From assembly GCF_003477995.1 (NCBI RefSeq), contig NZ_QUEM01000025.1:1-56203 (forward strand): a stretch of DNA of 56,203 bases, in the 5' to 3' direction. Each line of letters begins with the position of its first letter. The first letter of the stretch is position 1. Below, in pieces: positions 47,054-56,203 of the stretch. The position numbers were made by a program, and so were the translations under genes. Origin of the DNA: Bacteroides sp. OF04-15BH (GTDB lineage: Bacteria > Bacteroidota > Bacteroidia > Bacteroidales > Bacteroidaceae). The notes below the pieces were generated by a model. It saw only the letters and a program-made list of their open reading frames with translations. It made no database searches and was not told where the DNA came from.

Positions 47054-47668
47054 AACGCCAATTAACCCAAATATAAATCAAAAAAAATAATGACATAAAG
47101 AATCTATCTTCCAGAATAGACTGATATCTATTGGAGAATCTAACTAAAAATAACTGTTAATCGAGTTAGGTAACTCCTTCAAATGGAAGTACATCAAAAT
47201 AACATACAATAAGCACCTAGAAATCAGAATTGCAACATCTGTAACGACTCGCCTGTATCATCATTGATACGACAACCATCAAATGCATGCTATGGTTATG
47301 ATGAAAACAAGATTTCCGAAATTTCCATTTACAAAAAATGTCGTAAAATCAAGGATCTTCCACAGAGATATAATACACAATCTGATGTTACAGAATCAAA
47401 GACTTACTGCTAACAGTAAAAGACAAAGGTAGTTACAAGATTAAAAAAATGGTGCCGAAATTAATAATTAACATAAGCATAGGGGTATACTGAATTTGAT
47501 CATCTCAAGCAAGATGACTGCAACGAAAACTAAAGCGTAAATCATCAGATGGACACAACAATATAGAAGCTACATCTGACGCAATCAAACTTAAATTGTG
47601 ACTTATCATCTTTTCCAAAAATAAAAGAAATCCGTGATGTGGTTTCTCCATATTCTTTTGGACTGACT

Positions 47669-47739
47669 CTTCAGATGACAGTTGGTTCCTAACTATCTGA
47701 TTGATACAACTAATTAAACCAGTCATATACCATCTGAAG
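47669..47739 (+). other. Imperfect stem-loop before the surface-protein operon
   Basis: CTTCAGATG (47669-47677) pairs with CATCTGAAG (47731-47739), and the inner GTTGGTT/AAACCAGT region extends it. The structure ends 49 nt before the ATG at 47789, inside the long leader, and could affect translation start. Confidence 0.4.
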
Positions 47740-47788
47740 AAATGATAAATAAATGATTTCATAAACTCTAATTTAAATAATTACCAAA

Positions 47789-50700
47789 ATGAAAAAAAGC
47801 TTTTTAATGATGCTTGTTGCCACATCAGTTTGTTGCAACGACACAAAAGCACAAAAAGTATTATTGCAATCCGGACAAACTTCACAACAGCAATGGACTG
47901 GTGTTGGAATCCAATTGCCTATTGATGGCGGAGTTATTCCCGAGGGGTGGTATAAAACCAACTTCCAAGAGAAGGAATGGAACACAATTCACGGCCCGTT
48001 AAGTACCAATAACAAATGGCCCAACTATCAGAGTCCTTGGGGAGATAATAATACAACATATCTGGTGAGAAGACATTTTAATATTGAAAGTCTTAACAAT
48101 ATAAATGTACTTGAATTTTATTGTGTACATGATGATGGATGTGAAGCATATTTAAATGATTCACTGATATATTCATCAAGTGCAGTCGTATCAAACTATG
48201 CAAAAACCAATATTTATAATGTTCGAAATTTATTGAAAACAGGCGATAATGTCTTAGCTGTTAAGGTCAGTGACACAGGTGGACGTGACGCATATATGGA
48301 TTTCGGACTAATAGGAACTTCCTTGGCAAACTCTTTCTTTGACTATAATGATGGATGGAAAGGCAGCTATGACCGATCTACCTATGATAACAACACTCAA
48401 GCTCATAAATATGGGAAGAATTGGACATGTGAACAATCCTTTACGAATATGGCAGCAGGTTTGTACAAATTATCAGCAAATGCATGTGGCCTAAACTATT
48501 ATAATGATAATAATGAAGCTATTGCCCATAAAGATAATCCTCTCGATCAAAAACTATTCATTGGAAAAGATGAGGTATCTATTCCGAGTGTCTTTTCAGA
48601 AATTGCAGAAACAGACATTTACAACGGCTCGTACCGATGGGAATATAATGGAGGTTATGTGCCTTCTTCCTACAATAGAGTTCCCGCTGCTTTAAAGCGA
48701 AATATGTATCAAACAGAGGTTTGGAGTTATTATGAACCTAAAGAATCCGAATCATTGACCGCTGGCATTCATTGTTATCCCAATTCTGATATTGATCGTT
48801 GGGCTGCATGGGACAACATGAGCCTGTCTTATTACACAGAAGAAGAGGTCAATGTTTTGTTGAATTCCATAGTTGATGACTTGACAGATCTTGTGTCAAA
48901 GCCGATGAGCAAAAACTATAAGGAGATGATTCAAAAATATCTTGAACAGAAGTCTTCTGTGGATTATGCAACAAAATCACGTATATATGCCTTTACAAAG
49001 AATAATGTTTTTGCAGAAAACATTATTGCGTACGAAAAACTTTATCAAAGTTACCAAATGCTTGCAGACAGCATAAGCAATTTGGATAATTTTGTATCTC
49101 CGGCAACAATTGAAGAAGCAAACAATTTCAAAGCAGAAGTTCTTGCCGCACATGAAACCGGAGCATATACCAATGAAGAGGTAGAAACAGCTATTCAGAA
49201 AATGAATAGATTAATGGAGCGCCTTTCATATACATATCTTGATATTTCAGTGGATGTTCCTGGGTCATTGGGAGATTCTATATTAAAATATGTAGAAAAT
49301 TTTATTGACGTAAAAAGTATCAAACTTTCTGGAACATTAAATGCGGATGATATCACAACAATACAAACTCGCTTGACCAGCCTGCGTGAAATTGACTTGG
49401 CAGATGTAAATATGAAAGACCTGCCGAATAAACTCTTTTATCAGCGTTCTGCAATTGAGTTAATAAAGCTGCCAAAGAATTCGGTAACAATAGGTGAATA
49501 TGCATTCTATCAATGCAATGGATTAAAAAACATAGACTTCCCGTCAACATTAAATACAATAAAAGAAAATGCTTTTGCCGGATGCAACAATCTGCAAGAA
49601 GTTATCTTACCCGAGAAACTATCTTCTCTGGAAGGGTATGCATTTTATAGCTGTGACAACATCAAGAAAGTGAAGTTGCCAGCTTCATTGGCTTCAATAT
49701 CTCCCTATGCGTTTGGTGACATTTATAATTTAACTGATATTGAATTTGCAGAAGGTTTAACCCGAATAGAAGAACATGCTTTTAGCGATTGTCCTTCGGT
49801 CAAAACAATAAAATTCCCAACAACATTATCTTATATTGGAAATAACGCATTTTACAAGAACAAAGCTCTGACCGATATTCTATTTAATGAGGGATTATAT
49901 CAAATTGGGGATAATGCATTCTACCATTGTGATGCTTTGAAAGAAATAACTCTTCCAAGTTCATTGGTGCTTGCCAACAGTTCTCCTTTTGACCATTGTG
50001 ATAATCTTGTAAAAGTAACTTGCCTGTCAATAGAGCCACCGTATATGACAGACCAGATTCCATACGGTTGTGATATGGCAGGACGTGAATTGTATGTACC
50101 TGCACTTTCTATCAACACATACAAGCAAACAACAGGTTGGGACAAATTCCCAACGATAAAGCCGATTGATTATCTGCCGGAAAATTTCACAGTGTTATCT
50201 AATCTGAAGTTGACTTTGCCGGAAACAATTCCTGCAGACTATAAACCCAACGTAGCTCTTATCCACGATAAAAAGGGTTCAAATTATTATAATTATGGTA
50301 GCTTAACGGTTAATGGTGCAGGCACCTTATCCATGAATAACTTCTCTTTAATTTGGGATCCAAACTGGGATTATAACAACAATAACAGAAATCAAAATTT
50401 CTGCTCTTTGGTAAACAACTCCCATCTTCGTGCAGACAGTGTGTCTGTTCAGTTTTTTACGCGAAATGACAGATGGACATTTGTTACATTCCCATTTGAT
50501 GTAAAGGTCTCAGAGATACAACCTACAGAAGCTGGTACTACTAATTGGGTAATCCGTAAATATGACGGTGCCAAACGAGCTGCTGGAGAAGTCAACAAAA
50601 CCTGGATACGATTAAATGGTGATGACATTTTAAATGCCGGTGAGGGATATATTATCCAAGGTAGTCGTTATATAGAAAATTCATGGAAAGATTTTAGTGG

Positions 50701-51628
50701 TTTTAAAGTAAAAGCCATCAACAATGCAAGGAAAAACAATATTTTCACATCAAATAATATAGATGTTACATTGAATGAGTACCAAAGTGAATTTGCTCAT
50801 AACAGAGGCTGGAACCTTATCGGCAACCCATATCCTTGCTATTATGACACCCGCTATATGGATTTCACGGCTCCTATTACTGTTTGGAATATAAAGAACA
50901 ATACGTACGTCGCTTATAGTCCTGTTGACGATTCATATATTCTTTGTCCAGGAGAGGCATTTTTCGTACAATGCCCTGTAGACAAAAAAGTGATCAACTT
51001 CGATAAAAATGGTCGTCAAACCAATCGTACCGCCAGAACATTGGACGTACAGACTATGGCAAAGGCAAATAACCTCAATGAAGCAAAACGCATTGTCGTT
51101 AACCTAACCTTGTCTGACGATAAGAATACAGACTATACCCGCATTGTTTTCAACGACCAGTCATCCATGGATTATGAAATGGATAAAGACGCAAATAAGT
51201 TCATTAGTCCCGATGCATCGGTTCCTCAACTGTACTCATATCACAATAATGTGAATTATGCTATCAATGAACGACCGCTGTCAGAAAACGCCGTCACTTT
51301 ATATGCAAAGACTCCATCAAAAGCCATCTACACGATAGCACTGCAAAAAGAAATTGATGGATATAAGATTGTATTGGAAGACAAAGCACTGAACAAGCGC
51401 GTTGTATTGGATTCAGAAACCGCTTATATGTTCAATGCAAGTTCTGTAGAAAATCCAAATCGCTTTATTCTGTATTTGCAGAGAGAAACAACATCGATAG
51501 ACAGCGTTAATGAAGATGAAGAAAAAGAGAATACCAAAGAAATTTATACTATTTCTGGTATGAAAGTCTCAGAGCCTTTGAGCAAGGGTATCTATATTCA
51601 GAACGGCAAGAAAATCGTCATTAAATAA
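47789..51628 (+). CDS. Giant secreted BspA-type leucine-rich-repeat protein
   Basis: 1279 residues with a signal peptide (1-21, ending TKAQ). Residues about 30-180 form a galactose-binding-like domain (VLEFYCVHDDGCEAYLNDSL and VRNLLKTGDNVLAVKVSDTG). A second beta domain (about 180-355) follows, then a helical FIVAR-like stretch (about 360-480). Eight BspA/LRR_5 repeats occupy about 510-750, each with an AFxxC motif (YAFYQC, NAFAGC, YAFYSC, HAFSDC). The C-terminal half is beta-rich and ends SKGIYIQNGKKIVIK, like other tails in this window. It probably sits on the cell surface and binds host or bacterial glycans or proteins. The next gene begins 9 nt downstream. Confidence 0.8.
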   Translation: MKKSFLMMLVATSVCCNDTKAQKVLLQSGQTSQQQWTGVGIQLPIDGGVIPEGWYKTNFQEKEWNTIHGPLSTNNKWPNYQSPWGDNNTTYLVRRHFNIESLNNINVLEFYCVHDDGCEAYLNDSLIYSSSAVVSNYAKTNIYNVRNLLKTGDNVLAVKVSDTGGRDAYMDFGLIGTSLANSFFDYNDGWKGSYDRSTYDNNTQAHKYGKNWTCEQSFTNMAAGLYKLSANACGLNYYNDNNEAIAHKDNPLDQKLFIGKDEVSIPSVFSEIAETDIYNGSYRWEYNGGYVPSSYNRVPAALKRNMYQTEVWSYYEPKESESLTAGIHCYPNSDIDRWAAWDNMSLSYYTEEEVNVLLNSIVDDLTDLVSKPMSKNYKEMIQKYLEQKSSVDYATKSRIYAFTKNNVFAENIIAYEKLYQSYQMLADSISNLDNFVSPATIEEANNFKAEVLAAHETGAYTNEEVETAIQKMNRLMERLSYTYLDISVDVPGSLGDSILKYVENFIDVKSIKLSGTLNADDITTIQTRLTSLREIDLADVNMKDLPNKLFYQRSAIELIKLPKNSVTIGEYAFYQCNGLKNIDFPSTLNTIKENAFAGCNNLQEVILPEKLSSLEGYAFYSCDNIKKVKLPASLASISPYAFGDIYNLTDIEFAEGLTRIEEHAFSDCPSVKTIKFPTTLSYIGNNAFYKNKALTDILFNEGLYQIGDNAFYHCDALKEITLPSSLVLANSSPFDHCDNLVKVTCLSIEPPYMTDQIPYGCDMAGRELYVPALSINTYKQTTGWDKFPTIKPIDYLPENFTVLSNLKLTLPETIPADYKPNVALIHDKKGSNYYNYGSLTVNGAGTLSMNNFSLIWDPNWDYNNNNRNQNFCSLVNNSHLRADSVSVQFFTRNDRWTFVTFPFDVKVSEIQPTEAGTTNWVIRKYDGAKRAAGEVNKTWIRLNGDDILNAGEGYIIQGSRYIENSWKDFSGFKVKAINNARKNNIFTSNNIDVTLNEYQSEFAHNRGWNLIGNPYPCYYDTRYMDFTAPITVWNIKNNTYVAYSPVDDSYILCPGEAFFVQCPVDKKVINFDKNGRQTNRTARTLDVQTMAKANNLNEAKRIVVNLTLSDDKNTDYTRIVFNDQSSMDYEMDKDANKFISPDASVPQLYSYHNNVNYAINERPLSENAVTLYAKTPSKAIYTIALQKEIDGYKIVLEDKALNKRVVLDSETAYMFNASSVENPNRFILYLQRETTSIDSVNEDEEKENTKEIYTISGMKVSEPLSKGIYIQNGKKIVIK

Positions 51629-51637
51629 ACAATAGAG

Positions 51638-54600
51638 ATGAACAGACTATTAAACATATTGCTCGTATGTCTGCTACATGTATCATGGGCTGTTGCTTCC
51701 ACCTACAAATTGTCTGTGGAAGTAACACCCAATGGTGCAGGATCACTGAATCTCACCAGCGGAATATACGAAGAAGGTAATACCATCAATCTTCGAACAT
51801 CCGGAAACACAGGTTATGTGTTTAAGGGATGGTATGAAGGAGAAACATTGGTTTCTTCTGTGACTAGTTTTAACTACAAAATGCCTTCAAAAGATGTAGT
51901 TTTACAGGCAAGATATGATTATGATCCCACTGTACCCGACAACCCAGCCATGCCGGATACTACAACATATTTCACTCTAACTACATCTGTATCTCCCGAG
52001 GGAGCTGCCAGTTTGAATACCAATGGAGGAAAATATGCGGCAAACGCACAAATAAACTTGCGTGCTTACGGTAATACAGGATATAAATTTATAGCGTGGA
52101 AAAATGAAAGCGATCAGACAGTATCAACTTCAACTTCGTTTAACTATTACATGCCAAAGGGAAATTCCCATCTGACTGCGCTATACACCTATGATCCCGA
52201 TGTACCAGCAAATCCTGACTCAACAGCCCAAAAGTCAACTGTAACATTACACTCAAAACCCAATGGCGGTGGTTCTTTCAACACAAATAGTGTTACAGAA
52301 ACAGCAGGAAGCAATGTTCGCCTTTATGCTTATACCAATACAGGATACAATTTCTTGCATTGGGAGAATGAAAAAGGCGAAATCATTTCTTCATCACGAG
52401 AATTTTACTATGTGATACCTCATAGTGATTCTAAGATATATGGTGTTTTCGAATTTGATCCCCCGCTCCCTGGAAATCCTGCAAAGAATTTCTGGGATAA
52501 GGAAACCGGTGAATTAATCGTGGATGACTTTACCGAAGGTCGACTAAACAATGCTGTTTCAGAAGCAATAAAAGGTAGCAACAGTTCAGAAGTTACGATG
52601 ATAACTGTAGCCGGACGGATCAACAGTAACGACTTTGGTATCGCCAACAGCTACCAGAACTGTTCTCTACTTGATTTGAGTCGCGTTGCAGGAGTGACGG
52701 AGGTACCTTCGTATGCTTTTGACGGAACAAATTTGGTATCAGTCTACCTTCCGGCAAGTATTGAGAAAATAGGTTATCGTGCTTTTGAAGGGTGCGAATC
52801 ATTGACATCCATTACCTGTTATGCTATGACACCACCGGTATTGGAAGACCGTGTCTTTGAGAATACACAGGAAGGATTGATTGTCTATGTACCAGCAGCT
52901 GCAATCGCCCAATACCAAGATGCAGAAGGGTGGAAAGACTTTACCATTCTGCCTATACAAGAAGATATAAGGAGCATCACTGTTTCCTTACCCGAAAGCA
53001 TCAATCCGAAAGACTTCTCCCAGATGTGGCTGGAGCTGATAAACCAAAAGAGCGGCCAACGTCTCCACTATATCATGACAGACAAGTCAAGCTATACATT
53101 CTCCAATATCATCTGCAATACTTCATGGAATATCATTATTCGAAATGAACGCGGAGATGTGTTTGGACAAATAGAAAATGTGGAAATTAAGGATGAAGAC
53201 GTCACCACGACATTTACCGCCTTATCAAAACCGCAGAATGTCACATTATCCGTTCTGACTCCTGAAAGTGAAGACGTTACCTCGCAAGTTCAAATAGCAT
53301 GGACCGATACTCTTGGTAATTACTTGGTGCAAGGTGCGCAGCTTAGCGGCCTTCCTGTAGGTTATCAGGTAAAATACAAATTGACTTTAAGCAAGGAACT
53401 TGCCATGAAGTATAACTTACCAGCAGAAGGCATCTACACCATACAGCAAGATAACAATACAGTTCCTGTCAGATTGACAACAATCGGGATGGTTGAATTG
53501 TCTGGATGCGTAAAAGACATTCAGACCAATAGTTCTATTAATGGTGCTACAATCAGTGCGTCCCAAACCTTTGCGGGTAAGTATACCAATACGGTGACTA
53601 CCAAGACAAACAGCAAGGGTGAGTATACCTTGACTGTTTTCGGTGTACCCACTACACTTACCGTAGCTGCAACCGACTACATCAGTCAAACTCATGCATG
53701 CGATACTCTGGTAAATGGAGAGCAGCATGTTCAGTTAAATGATGTGCTGTTGAAGCCTATCACAGGTGCAACCGTTTCGTTAGCATTCACTTATACCCCA
53801 TCGGTAGTAGAAGGTGGGACGGCAGAAAAGCAAGAATGGTACAGCGACTACAATAATGTGGATTACACAATTTACAACAAAACACAGCAGAAGAGTATCA
53901 CACAATTCAATGTGCAATATCCTAAGATTGTGTTATTGGAAGAAGTTGCAACCGGTGATGAAATTGAATTGACAGCAACAAGCCGAACAGCTGCATTCAC
54001 ACCCGTAAAAGCCACAGCTGTAATCAGTAAAGACCAACAAGCCGATGCCACCTTCCCGATTGTAGAGTTGGGTAAAATCCAGGCAAGTTTCACAAAGAAC
54101 TCGAATGAAGCAGTAGTTGCAATGCTTTACGATGAAACTGAAAAATACATCAAGTCATACAACTATACCAACGCATCAATAGCAATTGACAATTTACAAG
54201 ATGGAACATATACACTTGTAACCATGGGAAGCAGTAAATTGTTTAATACCATTTACGATCTCAAGCAATTGCCTAATGTCGGACTGACAATAAACAAGGA
54301 CTATGTACAGCACAAAGTTGAAGTGAAAAGCGGTTGTATTACCACCATTGCCATTGAAGAAGTGCCGATGCTTGACGAAAGCAAGTTATACTATACAGGA
54401 GAGAATACCTCTTTTACCGTCAACAAACCAAGCATCGTCATAGGTAACTATCTGACATTGACTGGTAATCTCGACTTTAAACCATCTTATTCCGGCAGTG
54501 TACGTAATGTGCAAATGATCGTGGATATCCCTGAGAAATGCTCCTTTGTAGAGAACTCAGTCATGGTAGGGAATAGCATCAGCAGCTATACCCTAAATGG

Positions 54601-56185
54601 TCATCGCCTTACCATTCCGATGAGTAACAGTGCAGACCGTGTGCGTTTTTGTGTCATCCCTACGGATGGTGGCGAATATGCTCCTACAGCATACACACAG
54701 TTTGAACTGAACGGATCCACAATTTTACAGCCGATTGGTTCAGCCCATTATACGGCTCAGAATCTGTCTATCAATGTGCCTTCCACTGTGGCAAGAACAA
54801 CATTTCCAATCAGTGGAACAGCTATAGGCAAGTCAACCATTGAAATTTATGACAATGACGTATTGATTGGACAAACTACATCATTGGCCAATGGCGTATG
54901 GAGTACAACATGTGAACTGAATGAACCCTATAATTTATCCAAGCATAAATTACATGCTAAAGTAACAACAAAACAAAATCTCGTATTAGCTTCCGAAGAG
55001 AAAGATTTGTTTTATAATACGAATGCTATCGAGGTAAAGACCGTAACAATGTTGAACACGGCTCATACTGCGGCAAACTTGAACTTGTACGAATACAGAA
55101 CAGTTTATGATTTTCAGAATCCGTCGGCAGAGTCTGCAACGTATTGGTATTGGCCCTCTTATCCGGACTTTACATTCTTGGTTGATTTTACGGATAATTC
55201 TCCCGAAAAGGTAAGCAACGTTCATGTTCATGTTTTATGTTTGGACAATTCCATTAAAAGTATACCAGCATCATACGATGAAAAGAAAAATCTTTGGGTT
55301 GCTACAGCTCCTTTTACCAGCAATACAAAACCAAAGAATTGTTCTGTTACATGGGATGCCGAAAATGAGCTATTATTAGACCGTAATATGCTTGATGACT
55401 ATTCTAATGAATTGGATTCAATCATCAAAGGATACCATACCAATGAGGAAGACATAGATTTTGATATCGAAGTCGACGAAAAATTAGAAGAATATCTTTC
55501 TACACTATCAGAGAAACAGTTAGACAGTCTGTTGGAGAGTAGTCAAGATATTTTCGATAAGAACAACGCTCGCCTATTGGAACAGACGGATAAAATGTTC
55601 ACGACAAATGTTTCTGATTCAATCGTCTCAGAATATGTCAAGATTGTGAATCATCCTTTTACATGGAATTCTGAAAATGATCTGATAAATGATGGATATG
55701 AAAAGATCAAATTAACAGACAATACCGCCATATACAGAAAACAAGAAATGTCTTCAGTATTTTTGGTTGATTTCTCCAAACGTTCATTTGTGGAGATTAT
55801 TACACTTTCTGAAATGGCAATATTCGACAAGGAATTTCTAAAGAATAAGACCAGTAAGGATTTAAGTAATAATATTGAAGAGTTTAACAAGAAAATAAAC
55901 AGTGCTTTAAATGAAATAAGAAAAGTATACTTCAAGATTCAAAATAATTTCGATGTTCTGATAGATGAATTTACAGAGAACCAAAAAGAAGCAAGATATG
56001 TAATCAACATACAAACCTTCACGTATAACCAAAAGAACAAAAAATTAAACAACCTATTAAAACAATATGAGGCAGCCACAGATCCAGATGAAATGGCGCG
56101 TCTTGCAAAAGAAATCAGCAAGACGCAAGATGAAATAGCTGACGTTGCAAAACTTATTTCAGAAAATCCTCAAATCCGCAACTAA
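51638..56185 (+). CDS. Giant secreted protein with InlB-type repeats and a charged C-terminus
   Basis: 1515 residues, with a signal peptide (1-20). Three InlB-type (Listeria-Bacteroides) beta repeats, each ending in a YDP/FDP...PxxP linker, span about 21-95, 112-188 and 200-270. A short LRR region (about 335-395: VPSYAFDGTNLVSVYLPASI) follows, then long beta-sandwich stretches, including a carboxypeptidase-regulatory-like domain (about 610-720). The last 270 residues are helical and highly charged (EVDEKLEEYLSTLSEKQLDS; NNLLKQYEAATDPDEMARL), with no surface-sorting tail. TAA at 56183 ends the frame only 18 nt before the window edge. It shares an operon with the previous gene and may be delivered with it. 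Confidence 0.75.
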   Translation: MNRLLNILLVCLLHVSWAVASTYKLSVEVTPNGAGSLNLTSGIYEEGNTINLRTSGNTGYVFKGWYEGETLVSSVTSFNYKMPSKDVVLQARYDYDPTVPDNPAMPDTTTYFTLTTSVSPEGAASLNTNGGKYAANAQINLRAYGNTGYKFIAWKNESDQTVSTSTSFNYYMPKGNSHLTALYTYDPDVPANPDSTAQKSTVTLHSKPNGGGSFNTNSVTETAGSNVRLYAYTNTGYNFLHWENEKGEIISSSREFYYVIPHSDSKIYGVFEFDPPLPGNPAKNFWDKETGELIVDDFTEGRLNNAVSEAIKGSNSSEVTMITVAGRINSNDFGIANSYQNCSLLDLSRVAGVTEVPSYAFDGTNLVSVYLPASIEKIGYRAFEGCESLTSITCYAMTPPVLEDRVFENTQEGLIVYVPAAAIAQYQDAEGWKDFTILPIQEDIRSITVSLPESINPKDFSQMWLELINQKSGQRLHYIMTDKSSYTFSNIICNTSWNIIIRNERGDVFGQIENVEIKDEDVTTTFTALSKPQNVTLSVLTPESEDVTSQVQIAWTDTLGNYLVQGAQLSGLPVGYQVKYKLTLSKELAMKYNLPAEGIYTIQQDNNTVPVRLTTIGMVELSGCVKDIQTNSSINGATISASQTFAGKYTNTVTTKTNSKGEYTLTVFGVPTTLTVAATDYISQTHACDTLVNGEQHVQLNDVLLKPITGATVSLAFTYTPSVVEGGTAEKQEWYSDYNNVDYTIYNKTQQKSITQFNVQYPKIVLLEEVATGDEIELTATSRTAAFTPVKATAVISKDQQADATFPIVELGKIQASFTKNSNEAVVAMLYDETEKYIKSYNYTNASIAIDNLQDGTYTLVTMGSSKLFNTIYDLKQLPNVGLTINKDYVQHKVEVKSGCITTIAIEEVPMLDESKLYYTGENTSFTVNKPSIVIGNYLTLTGNLDFKPSYSGSVRNVQMIVDIPEKCSFVENSVMVGNSISSYTLNGHRLTIPMSNSADRVRFCVIPTDGGEYAPTAYTQFELNGSTILQPIGSAHYTAQNLSINVPSTVARTTFPISGTAIGKSTIEIYDNDVLIGQTTSLANGVWSTTCELNEPYNLSKHKLHAKVTTKQNLVLASEEKDLFYNTNAIEVKTVTMLNTAHTAANLNLYEYRTVYDFQNPSAESATYWYWPSYPDFTFLVDFTDNSPEKVSNVHVHVLCLDNSIKSIPASYDEKKNLWVATAPFTSNTKPKNCSVTWDAENELLLDRNMLDDYSNELDSIIKGYHTNEEDIDFDIEVDEKLEEYLSTLSEKQLDSLLESSQDIFDKNNARLLEQTDKMFTTNVSDSIVSEYVKIVNHPFTWNSENDLINDGYEKIKLTDNTAIYRKQEMSSVFLVDFSKRSFVEIITLSEMAIFDKEFLKNKTSKDLSNNIEEFNKKINSALNEIRKVYFKIQNNFDVLIDEFTENQKEARYVINIQTFTYNQKNKKLNNLLKQYEAATDPDEMARLAKEISKTQDEIADVAKLISENPQIRN

Positions 56186-56203
56186 GCTCTTCAGCGTCCT
56201 TCT

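Larger units (their letters stand above)
46514..47788. other. AT-rich intergenic region with operator, promoter and long leader
   Basis: 1275 nt without a supported gene. It contains the palindrome at 46695-46714, a near-perfect plus-strand promoter at 47022-47053, and a predicted leader of about 730 nt with several small hairpins: GGAG...CTAACT with AGTTAG...CTCC (47133-47177), GTATCA-TCAT-TGATAC (47255-47270), TTACTG-CTAA-CAGTAA (47404-47419), and the larger one listed separately. A short minus-strand frame (47505-47762) has no support. Confidence 0.6.

Noticed and set aside
47505..47762. 85-residue minus-strand frame in the long intergenic region
   Set aside because: No ribosome-binding site or family, and it lies opposite the predicted leader of the surface operon.

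Overview
The window looks like a chromosomal segment of a gut Bacteroidales species (Bacteroides/Phocaeicola-like). Reasons: several promoters fit the Bacteroidetes sigma-ABfr consensus (TTTG, about 20 bp, TAnnTTTG); many genes encode secreted or lipidated proteins of families known from this group (DUF4230, DUF4488, DUF4738, PepSY-like pairs, BspA-type leucine-rich repeats, M60-like peptidase); and the block lysS-gpsA-pgi plus pyruvate formate-lyase fits an anaerobic saccharolytic fermenter. No rRNA, tRNA or CRISPR array was seen.

Layout. 1-1190: probable end of an integrated element (start of a possible tyrosine recombinase, a TetR regulator, a palindrome built of doubled heptamers, an outward promoter), which cuts off the 3' part of an outer-membrane beta-barrel gene (1191-2564). 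2648-6420: a secreted DUF3828/TonB-like protein, a PAS-LuxR regulator with a striking palindrome upstream, a second TetR regulator and a small lipoprotein. 6497-9478: pflB-pflA, with an operator-like inverted repeat near -42 of the predicted promoter. 9881-13985: a two-gene operon for an LRR surface protein and an M60-like (mucinase-type) metallopeptidase. 14228-19664: a GNAT, then lysS, gpsA, pgi and a beta-phosphoglucomutase-like HAD gene in close succession. 19734-24694: small envelope proteins, a tandem pair of DUF4230 proteins, a second GNAT, and rmuC.

24777-28161: a minus-strand operon of thioesterase, response regulator, histidine kinase and two PepSY-like secreted proteins. 28308-37941: a transglutaminase-like membrane protein, a 1563-residue papain-like/LamG/PKD surface protein, alkaline phosphatase, and an ACT protein with phenylacetate-CoA ligase. 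38519-44559: a signalling-flavoured accessory stretch with two unrelated tyrosine phosphatases (one fused to a CxxC/WHIG domain), a FISUMP/DUF1566-like protein, an ADP-ribosylglycohydrolase, and an operon of a classic AAA+ ATPase with two YbjN-like proteins.

44897-56185: an S41 peptidase gene faces away from a visibly AT-richer operon of two giant surface proteins (BspA-type LRRs; InlB-type repeats). The operon has a roughly 730-nt leader behind a near-perfect promoter. The same 20-bp palindromic site found upstream of the PAS-LuxR gene recurs in this intergenic region, suggesting a shared regulon. A second dispersed structure, a two-hairpin intergenic repeat with compensatory base changes, occurs at about 9.7 kb and 22.5 kb. 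The AAA+/YbjN/ADP-ribosylglycohydrolase neighbourhood and the paired operator are the best candidates for something not previously described.
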